The notes: generated from the sequence alone by a model not told the origin. A DNA stretch of 64,000 nucleotides from Thalassovita mangrovi (GCF_009857745.1 NZ_WWEN01000009.1:62001-126000), one strand, 5' to 3'. Positions 1-9,408 are shown, numbered from the stretch's first letter. A program made the numbers and translations.

Positions 1-159
1 GAATTTCAGAGTGGCCGGATTCGGCGTGGATTCGGTTTGAATGAACATCGCGGGAACACCTTTCTGATTGAGTCAGGATATGCGCCTCAAGTACCCGTGT
101 GTCAAGGTTTGGAACGATTCTAAATCGGGCGGGCTGCGGCGGCGCTGCCGTTGTTGGGC

Positions 160-615
160 TCAGGTGATCGAGTCCAGCCGGTCCTTGGACATGTCGCCCG
201 GCACGATGGTGATCGGCACCGGTAGGGTGCCGGCGCTGCGGCTCAGCTGGGTGACCAGCGGCCCCGGCCCCTTCTTGTCGGTGCCCGCGCCCAGCACCAG
301 GATGCCGATTTCGGGATCGTCCGCGATCTGGCCCAGGATTTCGGTCACCGGTTCGCCTTCGCGGATCACCAGTTCGGGGTCGATGCCCTGGCGGTCGCGC
401 ATCCATTTGGCGAAGACCTCGTAATGCACCTCGATCCGTTCTCGGGCTTCTTCGCGCATGATGTCGCCGACGCCGATCCAGTGATTGAACTCCTCGGGCG
501 GGATGACCGACAGGATCTTCACGCCGCCGCCCGACTTGGCGGCGCGCATCGCCGCGAAGCGCATCGCGTTCAGGCATTCGCGGCTGTCATCCAATATGAC
601 AAGGAATTTACGCAT
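160..615 (-). CDS. Universal stress protein (UspA family)
   Basis: Single-domain UspA protein of 151 residues, the usual length. It opens with the family's beta strand and acidic residue (KFLVILDDSRE), has a mid-protein segment ILVLGAGTDKKGPGP that corresponds to the nucleotide-binding G-2x-G-9x-G region, and ends with the typical PVPITIVPGDM strand. Such proteins are cytoplasmic and accumulate under stress or oxygen limitation; some bind ATP. It is transcribed leftwards, apparently alone, with an 82-base gap to the next gene upstream. I saw no FNR-type box directly in front of it, unlike the stress genes at 47-59 kb. Confidence 0.9.
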   Translation of the reverse strand: MRKFLVILDDSRECLNAMRFAAMRAAKSGGGVKILSVIPPEEFNHWIGVGDIMREEARERIEVHYEVFAKWMRDRQGIDPELVIREGEPVTEILGQIADDPEIGILVLGAGTDKKGPGPLVTQLSRSAGTLPVPITIVPGDMSKDRLDSIT

Positions 616-697
616 GGCTTTCCCCCCCGTTCCGCGCGATCATGGCGCAGGCGGATTGTTCTGGCAATAAGGCTGTGACAACGGATGGTTGCCGGGA

Positions 698-1009
698 TCA
701 GTTGCAGGCTGCCGCGGCGGTGGCGCCGAATTCCTTGTAGCGCAGCCAGAACCGTTCATGCGAGAGGCTGTCGGATTGGCGGATTTCCTGCGCCTTGTGC
801 GGATCTTCGAAGAACTTGGCGGCGCGGCGCTGATCGGCGCGGCTCAGCGTCTGGTTGGCAACCTGCTGGATGCAACGGCACAGGGCCCAGCTTTTCTGCG
901 GCCGCTGCGACGCCATGCAGGCGCGGTCGATCGGCCCGGCCTGTGCGGTTTCGACGCCCAGCGGGGCGAACATCGCCGCAAGACAAGCGGCCCAAAGGAT
1001 GCGTTTCAT
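698..1009 (-). CDS. Small secreted conserved protein (Rhodobacterales type)
   Basis: A 103-residue protein with a clear signal peptide (MKRILWAACLAAMFAPLG, cleavage near ETAQAG). The mature part starts AGPIDRACMAS and carries CRCIQQVANQTLSRADQR followed by a conserved RRAAKFFEDP block. I recognise this as a family common in Rhodobacterales and often labelled 'arginine transporter' in databases; nothing in the sequence supports a transport role. Three to four cysteines suggest disulfides in the periplasm. The ATG at 1009 was chosen because it begins the signal peptide; an in-frame start further upstream would put charged residues in front of it. Confidence 0.75.
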   Translation of the reverse strand: MKRILWAACLAAMFAPLGVETAQAGPIDRACMASQRPQKSWALCRCIQQVANQTLSRADQRRAAKFFEDPHKAQEIRQSDSLSHERFWLRYKEFGATAAAACN

Positions 1010-1150
1010 ATCTCTGCCTCGATCCGTTCGGCGGGGGGTGTTTTCACCTTTTCCTGACCGCCGCACATGTTACCCTCTACGACAACAGTATGCCCAAATG
1101 TGGCGATGAATTCAATCGCGCCTCCTGCCGCAGGGGGCAAGGAGGATGAA

Positions 1151-1744
1151 ATGAAGAAACTGCTGAGCCTGCTTTTGCTGCCCCTGTTGCTGCCCGCGCT
1201 GGCCTGGGCCGAGGACAAGCCGGTGAATATCGGCAAGGACGTACCGTCGGTCACCGTGCCGGTGCCGGGCGGCGAGGCGGTGATCCGCCGCATTCCCGAC
1301 GCCGACAATCAACTGACTGGCGACTGGGCGCGCACCTCGCGCCCCTGTCCGCCGTTCTGCATTCAGCCGATGTCGCCCGCCCCGGGCGTCACCACCATCG
1401 GCGAGCTGGAACTGATCGAACTGCTGCAGGACCCCGAAGTGGTGGTGATGGACAGCCGCCTGCCCGACTGGTTCGCAGGCGGATCGATCCCCGGCGCGAT
1501 CAACGTTCCCTATACGGAGGTGATCGACCGGCTGGGCGATCTGGGCTGCGAGGCGGATTTCGACGGCTGGGCCTGCGAGGCGCCCAAGCGCGTGGCGCTG
1601 TTCTGCAACGGCAACTGGTGCGGCCAGTCGCCCACCGCGATCCGCAACATGATCGAGGCAGGCTTTCCCGCCGATCATATCTACTACTATCGCGGCGGCA
1701 TGCAGGCCTGGCGCCTGCTCGGGCTGAGCGTGACGGGGGACTGA
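1151..1744 (+). CDS. Secreted rhodanese-domain protein with CPPFC and CNGNWC motifs
   Basis: 197 residues with an N-terminal signal peptide (MKKLLSLLLLPLLLPALAWA, cleavage before EDK). A rhodanese fold follows from about residue 82 (TTIGELELIELLQDP, VVVMDSRLPDWF, IPGAINVPY), and the active-site loop is FCNGNWCGQS with Cys152 in the expected catalytic place and a second Cys157. A separate CPPFC motif lies at 66-70. It likely acts in the periplasm on sulfur transfer or thiol chemistry. An AGGAG-like site (caaggagg) precedes the ATG. Two tiny lipoprotein-like ORFs follow within 4 and 10 bases, so a three-gene transcript is likely. Function beyond rhodanese is not known. Confidence 0.8.
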   Translation: MKKLLSLLLLPLLLPALAWAEDKPVNIGKDVPSVTVPVPGGEAVIRRIPDADNQLTGDWARTSRPCPPFCIQPMSPAPGVTTIGELELIELLQDPEVVVMDSRLPDWFAGGSIPGAINVPYTEVIDRLGDLGCEADFDGWACEAPKRVALFCNGNWCGQSPTAIRNMIEAGFPADHIYYYRGGMQAWRLLGLSVTGD

Positions 1745-1747
1745 GCG

Positions 1748-1819
1748 ATGCGTTGGATTATGCTGGGCGGTTTGCTGGTTCTGGCGGGATGCGGCGTGCC
1801 CTTCGTGCCGCTGATCTGA
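1748..1819 (+). CDS. Micro-lipoprotein 1 (23 aa)
   Basis: Begins 3 bases after the rhodanese stop. It encodes MRWIMLGGLLVLAGCGVPFV and three more residues (PLI). The layout is that of a minimal lipoprotein: one basic residue, a hydrophobic core and the lipobox LVLAGC with Cys15, leaving a mature peptide of only nine residues. A purine-rich stretch (gggggactgagcg) precedes the ATG. If made, it would be a lipid-anchored peptide in the periplasm. Alternatives are a small regulatory peptide or chance. The occurrence of a second ORF of the same design right behind it raises confidence. Confidence 0.5.
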   Translation: MRWIMLGGLLVLAGCGVPFVPLI

Positions 1820-1829
1820 GGGGGAAAGA

Positions 1830-1898
1830 ATGCGTTTCGTTTTGATCCTGGGCCTGCTGGCCCTGTCTGGCTGTTTCCCGGTCTGCGGCATGTGCTGA
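1830..1898 (+). CDS. Micro-lipoprotein 2 (22 aa)
   Basis: Starts 10 bases after micro-lipoprotein 1 with a good ribosome site (gggggaaag, 3 bases before ATG). It encodes MRFVLILGLLALSGCFPVCG plus MC. It repeats the design of its neighbour: Arg2, hydrophobic core and lipobox LALSGC with Cys15. The mature part would be CFPVCGMC, just eight residues with three cysteines. Position directly after a periplasmic rhodanese with two cysteine motifs invites a link to thiol chemistry, but that is inference. Confidence 0.5.
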   Translation: MRFVLILGLLALSGCFPVCGMC

Positions 1899-1936
1899 GC
1901 AAAGGCGGGCGGCCGTCTGCGCTGTGACCGCGCCGC

Positions 1937-2578
1937 TCACCCTGGTTTGCGGGCGACGCCCCAATCGGCGTCGGGGTATATCTTGACCGGCTGATAGCCG
2001 AGATGCGGCAGCACCGTGTCCCAGACCAGCTGCACCGTCTTCGCCTCGCGCTCGTCCTGGGAAAACTCCTTCATCGTGTCGGGGTTTTTCTGGTGATAGG
2101 GGGAAGCGGCCATCGACCAGCTCATGTCGTCGAGCACCAGCAACCCGCCCGGTTTCAGCAGCATGTCGACCAGCAGCACCCCGAAGCCGGTGCCGTCCCA
2201 GTGATGGCCGCCGTCGAAATAGCACAGATCGAATTGCGGCCGCGGCGTGCTGTTGATCAGCTTCTGCAATTCCCAGGTATAGGACCGGTGGGCGAAGCGC
2301 GGTTCGACCCGGTGGCTCAGCCCCGCGGTGTCCAGCAGGTCGTTGATGTTCGGCGACCGGTTGCGGGCGCTGTTTCTGTCGATGGTGACCAGATGCCCGG
2401 CCCCCTGATCTTCCAGTATGGCGCCGAAATAGGCGCTGCTTTTGCCCTGGAAGAAGCCGATTTCCAGGATTTGCTGCGCGCCTTCCTGCTGGATCAGGTT
2501 CCGCATCAAATTGGCACGGGCCTCATTCATATAGGGGATATCGGCGAAATGGTCGGTGATGAATTGAAATTTCGACAT
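1937..2578 (-). CDS. Class I SAM-dependent methyltransferase
   Basis: 213 residues. The glycine-rich motif I is ILEIGFFQGKSS (with Gly replaced at some positions), followed by VTIDRNSARN (acidic residue at the end of beta 2), FDLCYFDGGHHW (motif like the Methyltransf_24 group) and LKPGGLLVLDDMSWS. This is the fold of small-molecule or sugar methyltransferases of the Methyltransf_24 type. Substrate cannot be read from sequence. It stands alone, convergent with the rhodanese/micro-lipoprotein group, and the next gene downstream is on the other strand. Confidence 0.8.
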   Translation of the reverse strand: MSKFQFITDHFADIPYMNEARANLMRNLIQQEGAQQILEIGFFQGKSSAYFGAILEDQGAGHLVTIDRNSARNRSPNINDLLDTAGLSHRVEPRFAHRSYTWELQKLINSTPRPQFDLCYFDGGHHWDGTGFGVLLVDMLLKPGGLLVLDDMSWSMAASPYHQKNPDTMKEFSQDEREAKTVQLVWDTVLPHLGYQPVKIYPDADWGVARKPG

Positions 2579-2668
2579 GGGGGTCCCTGAAATTAGGTCA
2601 TCGGGGCGACTATGGCACGCGGCCGGGCACGTTGAAACCCGGGGTGCGGCCGAACCGGTCGCGTCGGT

Positions 2669-2953
2669 CTATCCCTGCTTGCCCCGGCACAGTGTGCGCA
2701 GTTCGTCCTTCGCCCGTTCGAGGATTTTCCGCTGCCCCGGGTCCAGGCCGTGCCCGGCGCGGTTGATGTAGAATGTCAGCATCGACATGGCCGATTGCAG
2801 CACCGTGCCCTTGCGCCGGGGGCTGTGTTCGGCCGATCGCTTCAGCGACGCCGCGATGCGTTTCGGATCGTCCCAGGTGAACACGCCGTCTTCGAGCTCC
2901 AGTGCATGGCTGGTCTCGGTGACCTGTTGCGACCATTTCCGCGTCCCGGCCAT
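2669..2953 (-). CDS. DUF3175-like small protein
   Basis: 94 residues, basic, starting MAGTRKWSQQVTETSHALEL. The pattern KWSQ-VTETS-ALELE-GVFTW-DPK-IA-SLK-SAE-S-RRK-PFQSAMSMLTFYINRAG is that of the DUF3175 family, here with GTVLQSAMSMLTFYINRAG. No enzymatic motif. Its start lies two bases after the stop of the upstream membrane protein gene (2956-3174), so the two are translationally close and likely co-transcribed. The function of the family is unknown. Confidence 0.7.
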   Translation of the reverse strand: MAGTRKWSQQVTETSHALELEDGVFTWDDPKRIAASLKRSAEHSPRRKGTVLQSAMSMLTFYINRAGHGLDPGQRKILERAKDELRTLCRGKQG

Positions 2954-2955
2954 GG

Positions 2956-3174
2956 CTAGCGGCCCAGGACCAGGCGGATGAGGGCGAGGGCGGCCGACAG
3001 CGCAACCGACACCAGGATGGCGCTGGTGATGGGGATATAGAGCCGGAGATTTTCCCGCTCGATCACGATGTCGCCGGGCAGCCGCCCCAGCCCCAGCCCC
3101 AGCCGCGTCAACGGCCCCCAGAGCAGGCCGAGGAGGATCAGGGCAACACCGATGAGGATCAGCAGGCGCGACAT
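2956..3174 (-). CDS. DUF2905 membrane protein
   Basis: 72 residues with two hydrophobic helices (LLILIGVALILLGLLWGP and ITSAILVSVALSAALALI) joined by the diagnostic loop LGRLPGDIVIERENLRLYIP. This is the small two-helix inner-membrane DUF2905 family, function unknown. It is the first gene of a short leftward pair with the DUF3175-like gene. Confidence 0.85.
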   Translation of the reverse strand: MSRLLILIGVALILLGLLWGPLTRLGLGLGRLPGDIVIERENLRLYIPITSAILVSVALSAALALIRLVLGR

Positions 3175-3212
3175 GGGGCGAGTGTAGCGCAGCCGGGGGC
3201 CTGGGGACAGGC

Positions 3213-3461
3213 TCAGCCCGCGCGGGCGGTGATGCGGAAATCCGCGCCGTCGAAGGCGATCGCCCAGCCCTTTGCCGCGATGGCCGTGCCCTTCGCCGTC
3301 TCATGCGCGGCGACTTGCAGCCGGTTGCCGGTGAGCGTCGCGGCCGCGCGGGCGCCATCGGCGAAGATCAGCGTGACCGGCCCGTCGGCAACCGCGCCCG
3401 CCACAACCCGCCCCCGCGCGCCGGGGTAGAGATGGGAATGGGTGGTTTCGAGTTCCAGCAT
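3213..3461 (-). CDS. Hypothetical 82-residue protein
   Basis: Not recognised. It encodes a beta-rich protein (ARGRVVAGAVADGPVTLIFADGARAAATL ... GWAIAFDGADFRITARA, here abbreviated) that could be a small barrel; no motif or signal is seen. Start ATG at 3461 has only a weak ribosome site. Codon use fits the region. It lies 38 bases upstream of the DUF2905 gene on the same strand and may be the head of that transcript. A spurious frame is possible in DNA this GC-rich. Confidence 0.45.
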   Translation of the reverse strand: MLELETTHSHLYPGARGRVVAGAVADGPVTLIFADGARAAATLTGNRLQVAAHETAKGTAIAAKGWAIAFDGADFRITARAG

Positions 3462-3647
3462 GTCGGCAGGGTAGCACGGTCGGGGCGCGCGCCACAGGCC
3501 CGCCGGGGCAGGGCGGTGGACTGCGTGCGCCTTTGCCGTGGGCCTGTGGAGCGCATCCTACGGATGGATTGTCCGAAAGGTGCAGGGCTGCTAGCCCTGT
3601 TTACAGGGGCAAAAGACCCCCAACAAAGAATACACAGGGACGGGAAC

Positions 3648-4088
3648 GTGAAATACTCGAAAACTCTTGGCGCGGCTTCGCTGGCGCTGCTTCTCGCCGT
3701 GGGCGCCACATGCGCGTCGGCGGCGGACTCCTTCAGTTGCCTTTATGGCAGCCGACCGGCCTGCCTCGATACGGGCGATACGGTCTGTTCATCGGAAGGC
3801 AAATGCGTCAGCGACGACGCGGTCTGTTTCGACGGCGGCCAGTGCGATTACCAAGGCTATACCTGCCGGTCGAACGTCACCGAATGCGTCGAGGATTACC
3901 AAGCGCTTCAGGGGCGCTACAACGGGCTTGTCGACGAATACAACGCGCTCACGGACGAACACGACGCCCTGATAGATGAGCATCTCGCCTTGTTGAAGGA
4001 GGCCCAGGAAGCTTATGGGTCGATCCTCGCGCTCTACGATTGCGTGGAGGCAGCCAAGACGCTGGAAGAGGCACAGACCTGCGAGTGA
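3648..4088 (+). CDS. Secreted Cys-rich protein with heptad-repeat tail
   Basis: 146 residues read from a GTG start (KYSKTLGAASLALLLAVGAT follows, a good signal peptide; cleavage near ASAADS). The mature N-terminal half (residues 27-85) holds about eight cysteines in a regular spacing (CLYG-S-PAC, DTVC, GKC, DAVC, GQC, YTC, TEC), suggesting a disulfide-knotted domain. Residues from about 93 are an acidic coiled coil with heptads GLVDEYN-ALTDEHD-ALIDEHL-ALL encoded by near-identical 21-base units at 3924-3986. A last Cys pair lies near the C terminus. No family recognised. The start was set at GTG because it alone begins the signal peptide. Confidence 0.65.
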   Translation: MKYSKTLGAASLALLLAVGATCASAADSFSCLYGSRPACLDTGDTVCSSEGKCVSDDAVCFDGGQCDYQGYTCRSNVTECVEDYQALQGRYNGLVDEYNALTDEHDALIDEHLALLKEAQEAYGSILALYDCVEAAKTLEEAQTCE

Positions 4089-4200
4089 GGCGGGGAGGCG
4101 GAGATGGCGCCGTAGGCCGGGGGTCAGCCCGGCCTGCCGGGACTTTGCGGCGTGCTTTCGCTTTTGGTTCCGAGGCCTGGGCGAACCAAACGCCTGGCGC

Positions 4201-4359
4201 GGAACAAGGGCGGAGCCCGCCGCGCCAGACGCCCGGGCCGCCCGTCACACCAGAGATGCGCCGACTTTAAATCGGCTCGCCTACGGCGAGACGGCACGGC
4301 GATTGGGTGAGGTTCGCGCATCGTTCGGAGGGCCTGCGGGGCCTCGGGATAAACTGCCA
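4201..4359 (+). repeat. Dispersed intergenic repeat, copy A
   Basis: Starts with ggaacaaggg cggagcccgc and the word ccgcgccag, and ends with gggataaactgcca. The same ordered blocks (ggaacaagg-cg-ag--cgccg-gccag, then catcgt--gaggg, then ggataaactgcca) recur in the gap at 29139-29252. The middle differs in length (159 versus 114 bases), so the two copies share ends and diverge between them. Confidence 0.6.
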
Positions 4360-4446
4360 GATCGCACCCGCCGGATCGCCGCACCGCGGCCCGCCGATGG
4401 CGTGGGTTGGGATGGGCTGGCTTGAGAGGGCCCAGTTCGACATAGG

Positions 4447-4516
4447 GTAGGGTGGCTTCCATCCAACCTTTCGCGCGGATGGTGCCGGAGAATGGTGGGC
4501 TGGAAGCCCACCCTAC
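4447..4516. repeat. REP-like inverted repeat pair
   Basis: The unit gtagggtggcttccatcc at 4447 onwards is found again, inverted, at 4491-4516 (its reverse reads gtagggtgggcttccagcc). The second unit also folds on itself: ggtgggct (4494-4501), gga, agcccacc (4505-4512). This resembles a bacterial interspersed palindromic element and could act as the 3-prime hairpin of the leftward PIN-domain gene that ends at 4520. Confidence 0.6.
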
Positions 4517-4519
4517 GGC

Positions 4520-5031
4520 TTACTGGTGTCGTTGTTTCGCATATTGGCGGCAGACTTCCACCATTTCTTCTAAAGTCACGACTTGCACGCCGGGAGCTAA
4601 AGAGGCGAGTTCAGCTTTTCGTTTGTGTATGCGTCTGTCATGCGTGACGAAATAACCGCCACCATATTTCGACGTTTCAAAAAGGTGATCCGCATCATCC
4701 TTGTGTTTGTCGGATTGCGCGTTTCCAGTCATCAATGTCCGGATAGCTTCCCTGCGGCTAACTTCGTCAGGAATTAGTGCGGTCTCCAGCGTGTAAATAC
4801 CGCTCATATCGCCCCGTACTTGCTCCGGTGTATTTGCGCGATTGAGTTCAATTTCGACGCCGTGCGGTTTAATTACAGATAACCCGAGCGACGCTTCCAA
4901 CCGTAGAAACTCATCCACCAAAGCTGATCTTTCGGCGTCTAAGCGATCCAACGCATTTGCGTCCAAAGCTACATTGCAATATCGGGGATCGCGCCTATGA
5001 GGTTGAGACGGGCTTTTTCTACGCCTTATCC

Positions 5032-5035
<4 letters not shown>
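4520..5035 (-). CDS. PIN-like domain protein, low GC
   Basis: 171 residues. Acidic motifs of a PIN nuclease are in order: [12 protein letters not shown] (first Asp near 24-26), [23 protein letters not shown] (two later acidic positions) and a C-terminal helical end. PIN proteins are usually ribonucleases, often VapC-type toxins, but here no antitoxin partner is seen next to it and the protein is longer than VapC (about 130). Its DNA is near half GC, clearly below its neighbours, which points to recent acquisition. The GTG start at 5035 overlaps the uvrB stop by two bases (gtga), so it may be translated by coupling to uvrB. An internal start is possible. Confidence 0.6.
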
Positions 5036-7230
<2,195 letters not shown>

Positions 7231-7389
7231 GGGACTCTCCGGTGGTTGCAGGCTAATTTGATCGCTTTTTGTTCTCTTTCAACCCCCATCTGGCCCGAAG
7301 CCCGAGATTGCCCCTGTTCACCCCGCCGGTCCGGCGGCGCCTGTCGGGGTGAAATTGAGCGAATTTTTAGATATTACAAAATTCGGTGT

Positions 7390-7404
7390 ATTGTTTGAAA
7401 CAAT
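7390..7404. promoter_or_regulatory. Perfect 15-base palindrome (operator candidate)
   Basis: Reads attgtttgaaacaat: 7-base arms attgttt/aaacaat around a single g. It is just upstream of the promoter candidate at 7417-7444 and about 160 bases from the uvrB start. The size suits a dimeric repressor. No regulator for it is evident in the neighbourhood. Confidence 0.4.
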
Positions 7405-7416
7405 CTTGCGTCGCGC

Positions 7417-7444
7417 TTGTCCGGGGGCGGTTTCGGCATATAGT
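7417..7444 (+). promoter_or_regulatory. Sigma-70-like promoter
   Basis: ttgtcc (7417-7422), a 16-base spacer and tatagt (7439-7444). It would start transcription near 7451 towards the complex I accessory gene at 7665. Confidence 0.35.
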
Positions 7445-7664
7445 CTTCACTTACACTCAGAATGCTTGGCTGCCGGGCGGGCCGCGATTCACCCACCCCT
7501 CGCTCCCTGTGGTTCTTCTGGCAGCCAACGCTGTTTTTCCCTTCCTGCTTCGGGCCTCGACGCTCCGTGCCGCGGCCTGCGGTTTTCCCGCGCGCCTTGG
7601 CGGTTCCCGCTCTTGCAAAAATGCCGCATATTCCCGATAAGACCGCAAAGCAGAGGAGTCGCCG

Positions 7665-7976
7665 ATGCGCGCACGCATTTACCAACCGGCCCGCAACGCC
7701 ATGCAATCGGGCATGGCCAAGACCCGTCAATGGGTTCTGGATTACGAACCGGCACAGGCGCGGGACATCGACCCGCTGATGGGCTGGACCTCCAGCGCGG
7801 ATACCCAGACCCAGGTCAGGCTGAAATTCGACAGCAAGGAAGCGGCGCTGGACTATGCCCGCGAACACGGGCTGGACGCGGTGGTCACCGAACCCCACAA
7901 GCGCAAGCCCAACCTGCGGGCGGGCGGCTATGGCGAAAACTTCGCCACCAACCGCCGCGGCGCCTGGACCCACTGA
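7665..7976 (+). CDS. NADH dehydrogenase accessory subunit (NDUFS4-like, ETC complex I)
   Basis: 103 residues matching the alphaproteobacterial homologue of mitochondrial complex I subunit NDUFS4. Diagnostic blocks are [20 protein letters not shown] near the N terminus, [40 protein letters not shown] and [19 protein letters not shown] at the end. It helps assemble or stabilise the peripheral arm of NADH:ubiquinone oxidoreductase at the inner membrane. A good ribosome site (agaggagtcgccg) precedes the ATG. Presence of this gene is itself a marker for Alphaproteobacteria. Confidence 0.92.
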   Translation: MRARIYQPARNAMQSGMAKTRQWVLDYEPAQARDIDPLMGWTSSADTQTQVRLKFDSKEAALDYAREHGLDAVVTEPHKRKPNLRAGGYGENFATNRRGAWTH

Positions 7977-8020
7977 CAGCCTACTGACACCAGGGCAGGC
8001 GCAACGCGCCCGCCTTTCGC

Positions 8021-8097
8021 GGTCCCTTAGCTCAACTGGATAGAGCAGCCGACTTCTAATCGGCAGGTTGAGGGTTCGAGTCCTTCAGGGATCGCCA
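8021..8097 (+). tRNA. tRNA-Arg (anticodon TCT)
   Basis: 77 bases folding as a cloverleaf. The acceptor stem is ggtccct (8021-8027) with agggatc (8087-8093; one G-T pair), then discriminator g and encoded CCA (8095-8097). D arm tagctcaactggatagagc, anticodon stem gccga/tcggc with loop cttctaa (anticodon tct), and T arm with ggttcgag. It reads AGA codons, which are rare in DNA of this composition. Confidence 0.97.
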
Positions 8098-8400
8098 TTT
8101 TCTTCTGCACATCAGGCCCTTGCTTCGTCCGCCGGACCGGCCGGCGCCAGTTGTTCCCCTTCCCGAGATAACGACATCCGTTCCCCGCCCCCGGTATTTC
8201 TCCGGCTGCCGCCCGTTTGTGCAACGCGGCCGGGGCGCGGGCCGCTTTCGCCTCTAATTTGCTCAAAACGCGGATGCGCCCGGGGCGGCCCCCGCGTCAC
8301 CCGTTCTCAAAACAAGATCGCGATGCTCTCATACTTGATATGGAAGGCAACGGGATTCAGTGCTGATGTGGACCCGGATGCGAACAGGAAAGGGATCCAG
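8098..8400. other. Intergenic region between tRNA-Arg and the ABC binding protein
   Basis: 303 bases. No gene supported. A reading frame antisense to the tRNA is the familiar artefact. No integrase or duplicated tRNA 3-prime end (attachment site) is seen next to the tRNA. The stretch just before 8401 holds the ribosome site aggaaaggga. Confidence 0.5.
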
Positions 8401-9408
8401 ATGTTTTCAAGACACCTGCTGGCCGGCGCGATGCTTGCCTGCTCGACTTTCGCCGCGGCGGCCGAAACCAAACTGCCGTTCTCGCTGGACTGGCGCTTCG
8501 AAGGACCGGCCGCGCCTTACGTGCTGGCGGTCGAAAAGGGCTATTTCGCCGGCAAGGGTCTGGATGTCGAAATCTCGGCCGGGAAAGGATCGCTCGACGC
8601 GATCCCGAAGGTCGCCACCGGGGCGTTTCCTGTCGGGCTTGCCGATCTCGAGGCGCTGATCAAGTTCCTGGACGCCAACCCCGGCGCGCCGGTCACCGCC
8701 GCCATGGTGATCTATAACAAACCGGCCACCGCGATGGTCGGCCGCAAATCGCTGGGCGTGGAAAAGATCGCCGACATCCAGGGCAAAGTGCTGGGCGCAC
8801 CGCCGCCCGATGGCGCCTGGGCGCAGTTCCCGCTGTTCGCCAAGCTGAACGGGCTCGACATGGATACGATCACCGTCGAACCGGTGGGCTTCCCGACCCG
8901 CGAACCGATGCTGGCCGAAGGCAACGTGCAGGCCGTTACCGGCTTTTCCTTCTCGGTCTTCCTGTCGCTGGCCCGTCTGGGCGTGCCCGAAGACGATATC
9001 TCGGTCTTCCTGTTTGCCGATAACGGCATCGATTATTATGGCTCCACCGTCATCGTGAACACCGATTACGCGGCCGAGCACCCGGAAGAAATCACCGCCT
9101 TCCTGACCGGGATCGCCGAAGGCTGGCAAAGCGCCATCGCCGATCCCGCCGCCGCGGTGGAAGCGATGAAACCCTATGCGCCCGCGATGGACCCGGCGCT
9201 GGAAACCCGCCGGCTGCAGCTTGCCATCGACGGCAACGTGCTGACCGACGAGGTGAAGGAAAACGGCTTCGGCGGCATGCTGCCCGAGCGTTTCGCCCAC
9301 GCGCTGGAACAGATGCAGACGGCCTATGAGTTCAAGAACGCGCCGACGCCGGAACTCTATTTTACCGATGCCTATCTGCCGGCCCCGGAGCTGCGCAAGC
9401 TGCCCTGA
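8401..9408 (+). CDS. ABC transporter substrate-binding protein (NMT1/THI5-like)
   Basis: 335 residues. Signal peptide MFSRHLLAGAMLACSTFAAA, then the NMT1/THI5/SsuA-like start LPFSLDWRFEGPAAPYVLAVEKGYFAGKGLDVEIS. The family binds small ligands (pyrimidines, sulfonates, nitrate, aromatic acids) in the periplasm and delivers them to an ABC permease. The matching ATPase and permease lie at 12603-14164. It is separated from the rest by a strong terminator (9454-9491) and a regulator, so it is made from its own transcript. Ligand unknown; neighbouring Rieske oxygenase and transaminase suggest an aromatic or amine-bearing compound. Confidence 0.88.
   Translation: MFSRHLLAGAMLACSTFAAAAETKLPFSLDWRFEGPAAPYVLAVEKGYFAGKGLDVEISAGKGSLDAIPKVATGAFPVGLADLEALIKFLDANPGAPVTAAMVIYNKPATAMVGRKSLGVEKIADIQGKVLGAPPPDGAWAQFPLFAKLNGLDMDTITVEPVGFPTREPMLAEGNVQAVTGFSFSVFLSLARLGVPEDDISVFLFADNGIDYYGSTVIVNTDYAAEHPEEITAFLTGIAEGWQSAIADPAAAVEAMKPYAPAMDPALETRRLQLAIDGNVLTDEVKENGFGGMLPERFAHALEQMQTAYEFKNAPTPELYFTDAYLPAPELRKLP

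Larger units (their letters stand above)
4089..4519. other. Intergenic region with two repeat types
   Basis: 431 bases with no convincing gene. It contains copy A of a dispersed GC-rich element (4201-4359) and a pair of inverted REP-like units (4447-4471 and 4491-4516) just downstream of the PIN-domain gene. No promoter was identified. Confidence 0.6.
7231..7664. other. Divergent intergenic region uvrB / complex I accessory gene
   Basis: 434 bases without a convincing gene. It includes an AT-rich patch around 7355-7405 with a perfect palindrome (7390-7404) and a sigma-70-like promoter reading rightwards (7417-7444). From that promoter the leader of the downstream gene would be about 210 bases long; I see no riboswitch in it. 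Confidence 0.5.

Noticed and set aside
72-100. ttgag-tcaggatatgcgc-ctcaa as a possible FNR box
   Set aside because: The arms are 13 bases apart instead of 4 and the right half does not fit; not counted with the three boxes at 47-59 kb.
7255-7300. gttc-n7 pattern near the uvrB start as a LexA (SOS) box
   Set aside because: Only one half-site (gttctctttca) is present; the second half does not match GTTC.
8027-8266. Open frame antisense to tRNA-Arg whose translation ends in a familiar 'IPEGLEPSTCRLEVGC'-like string
   Set aside because: This is the well-known false protein read from the reverse strand of tRNA-Arg; the tRNA explains the sequence.
8021-8400. tRNA-Arg as an integration site for a mobile island
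   Set aside because: No integrase nearby and no duplicated 3-prime tRNA end was found in the following sequence.
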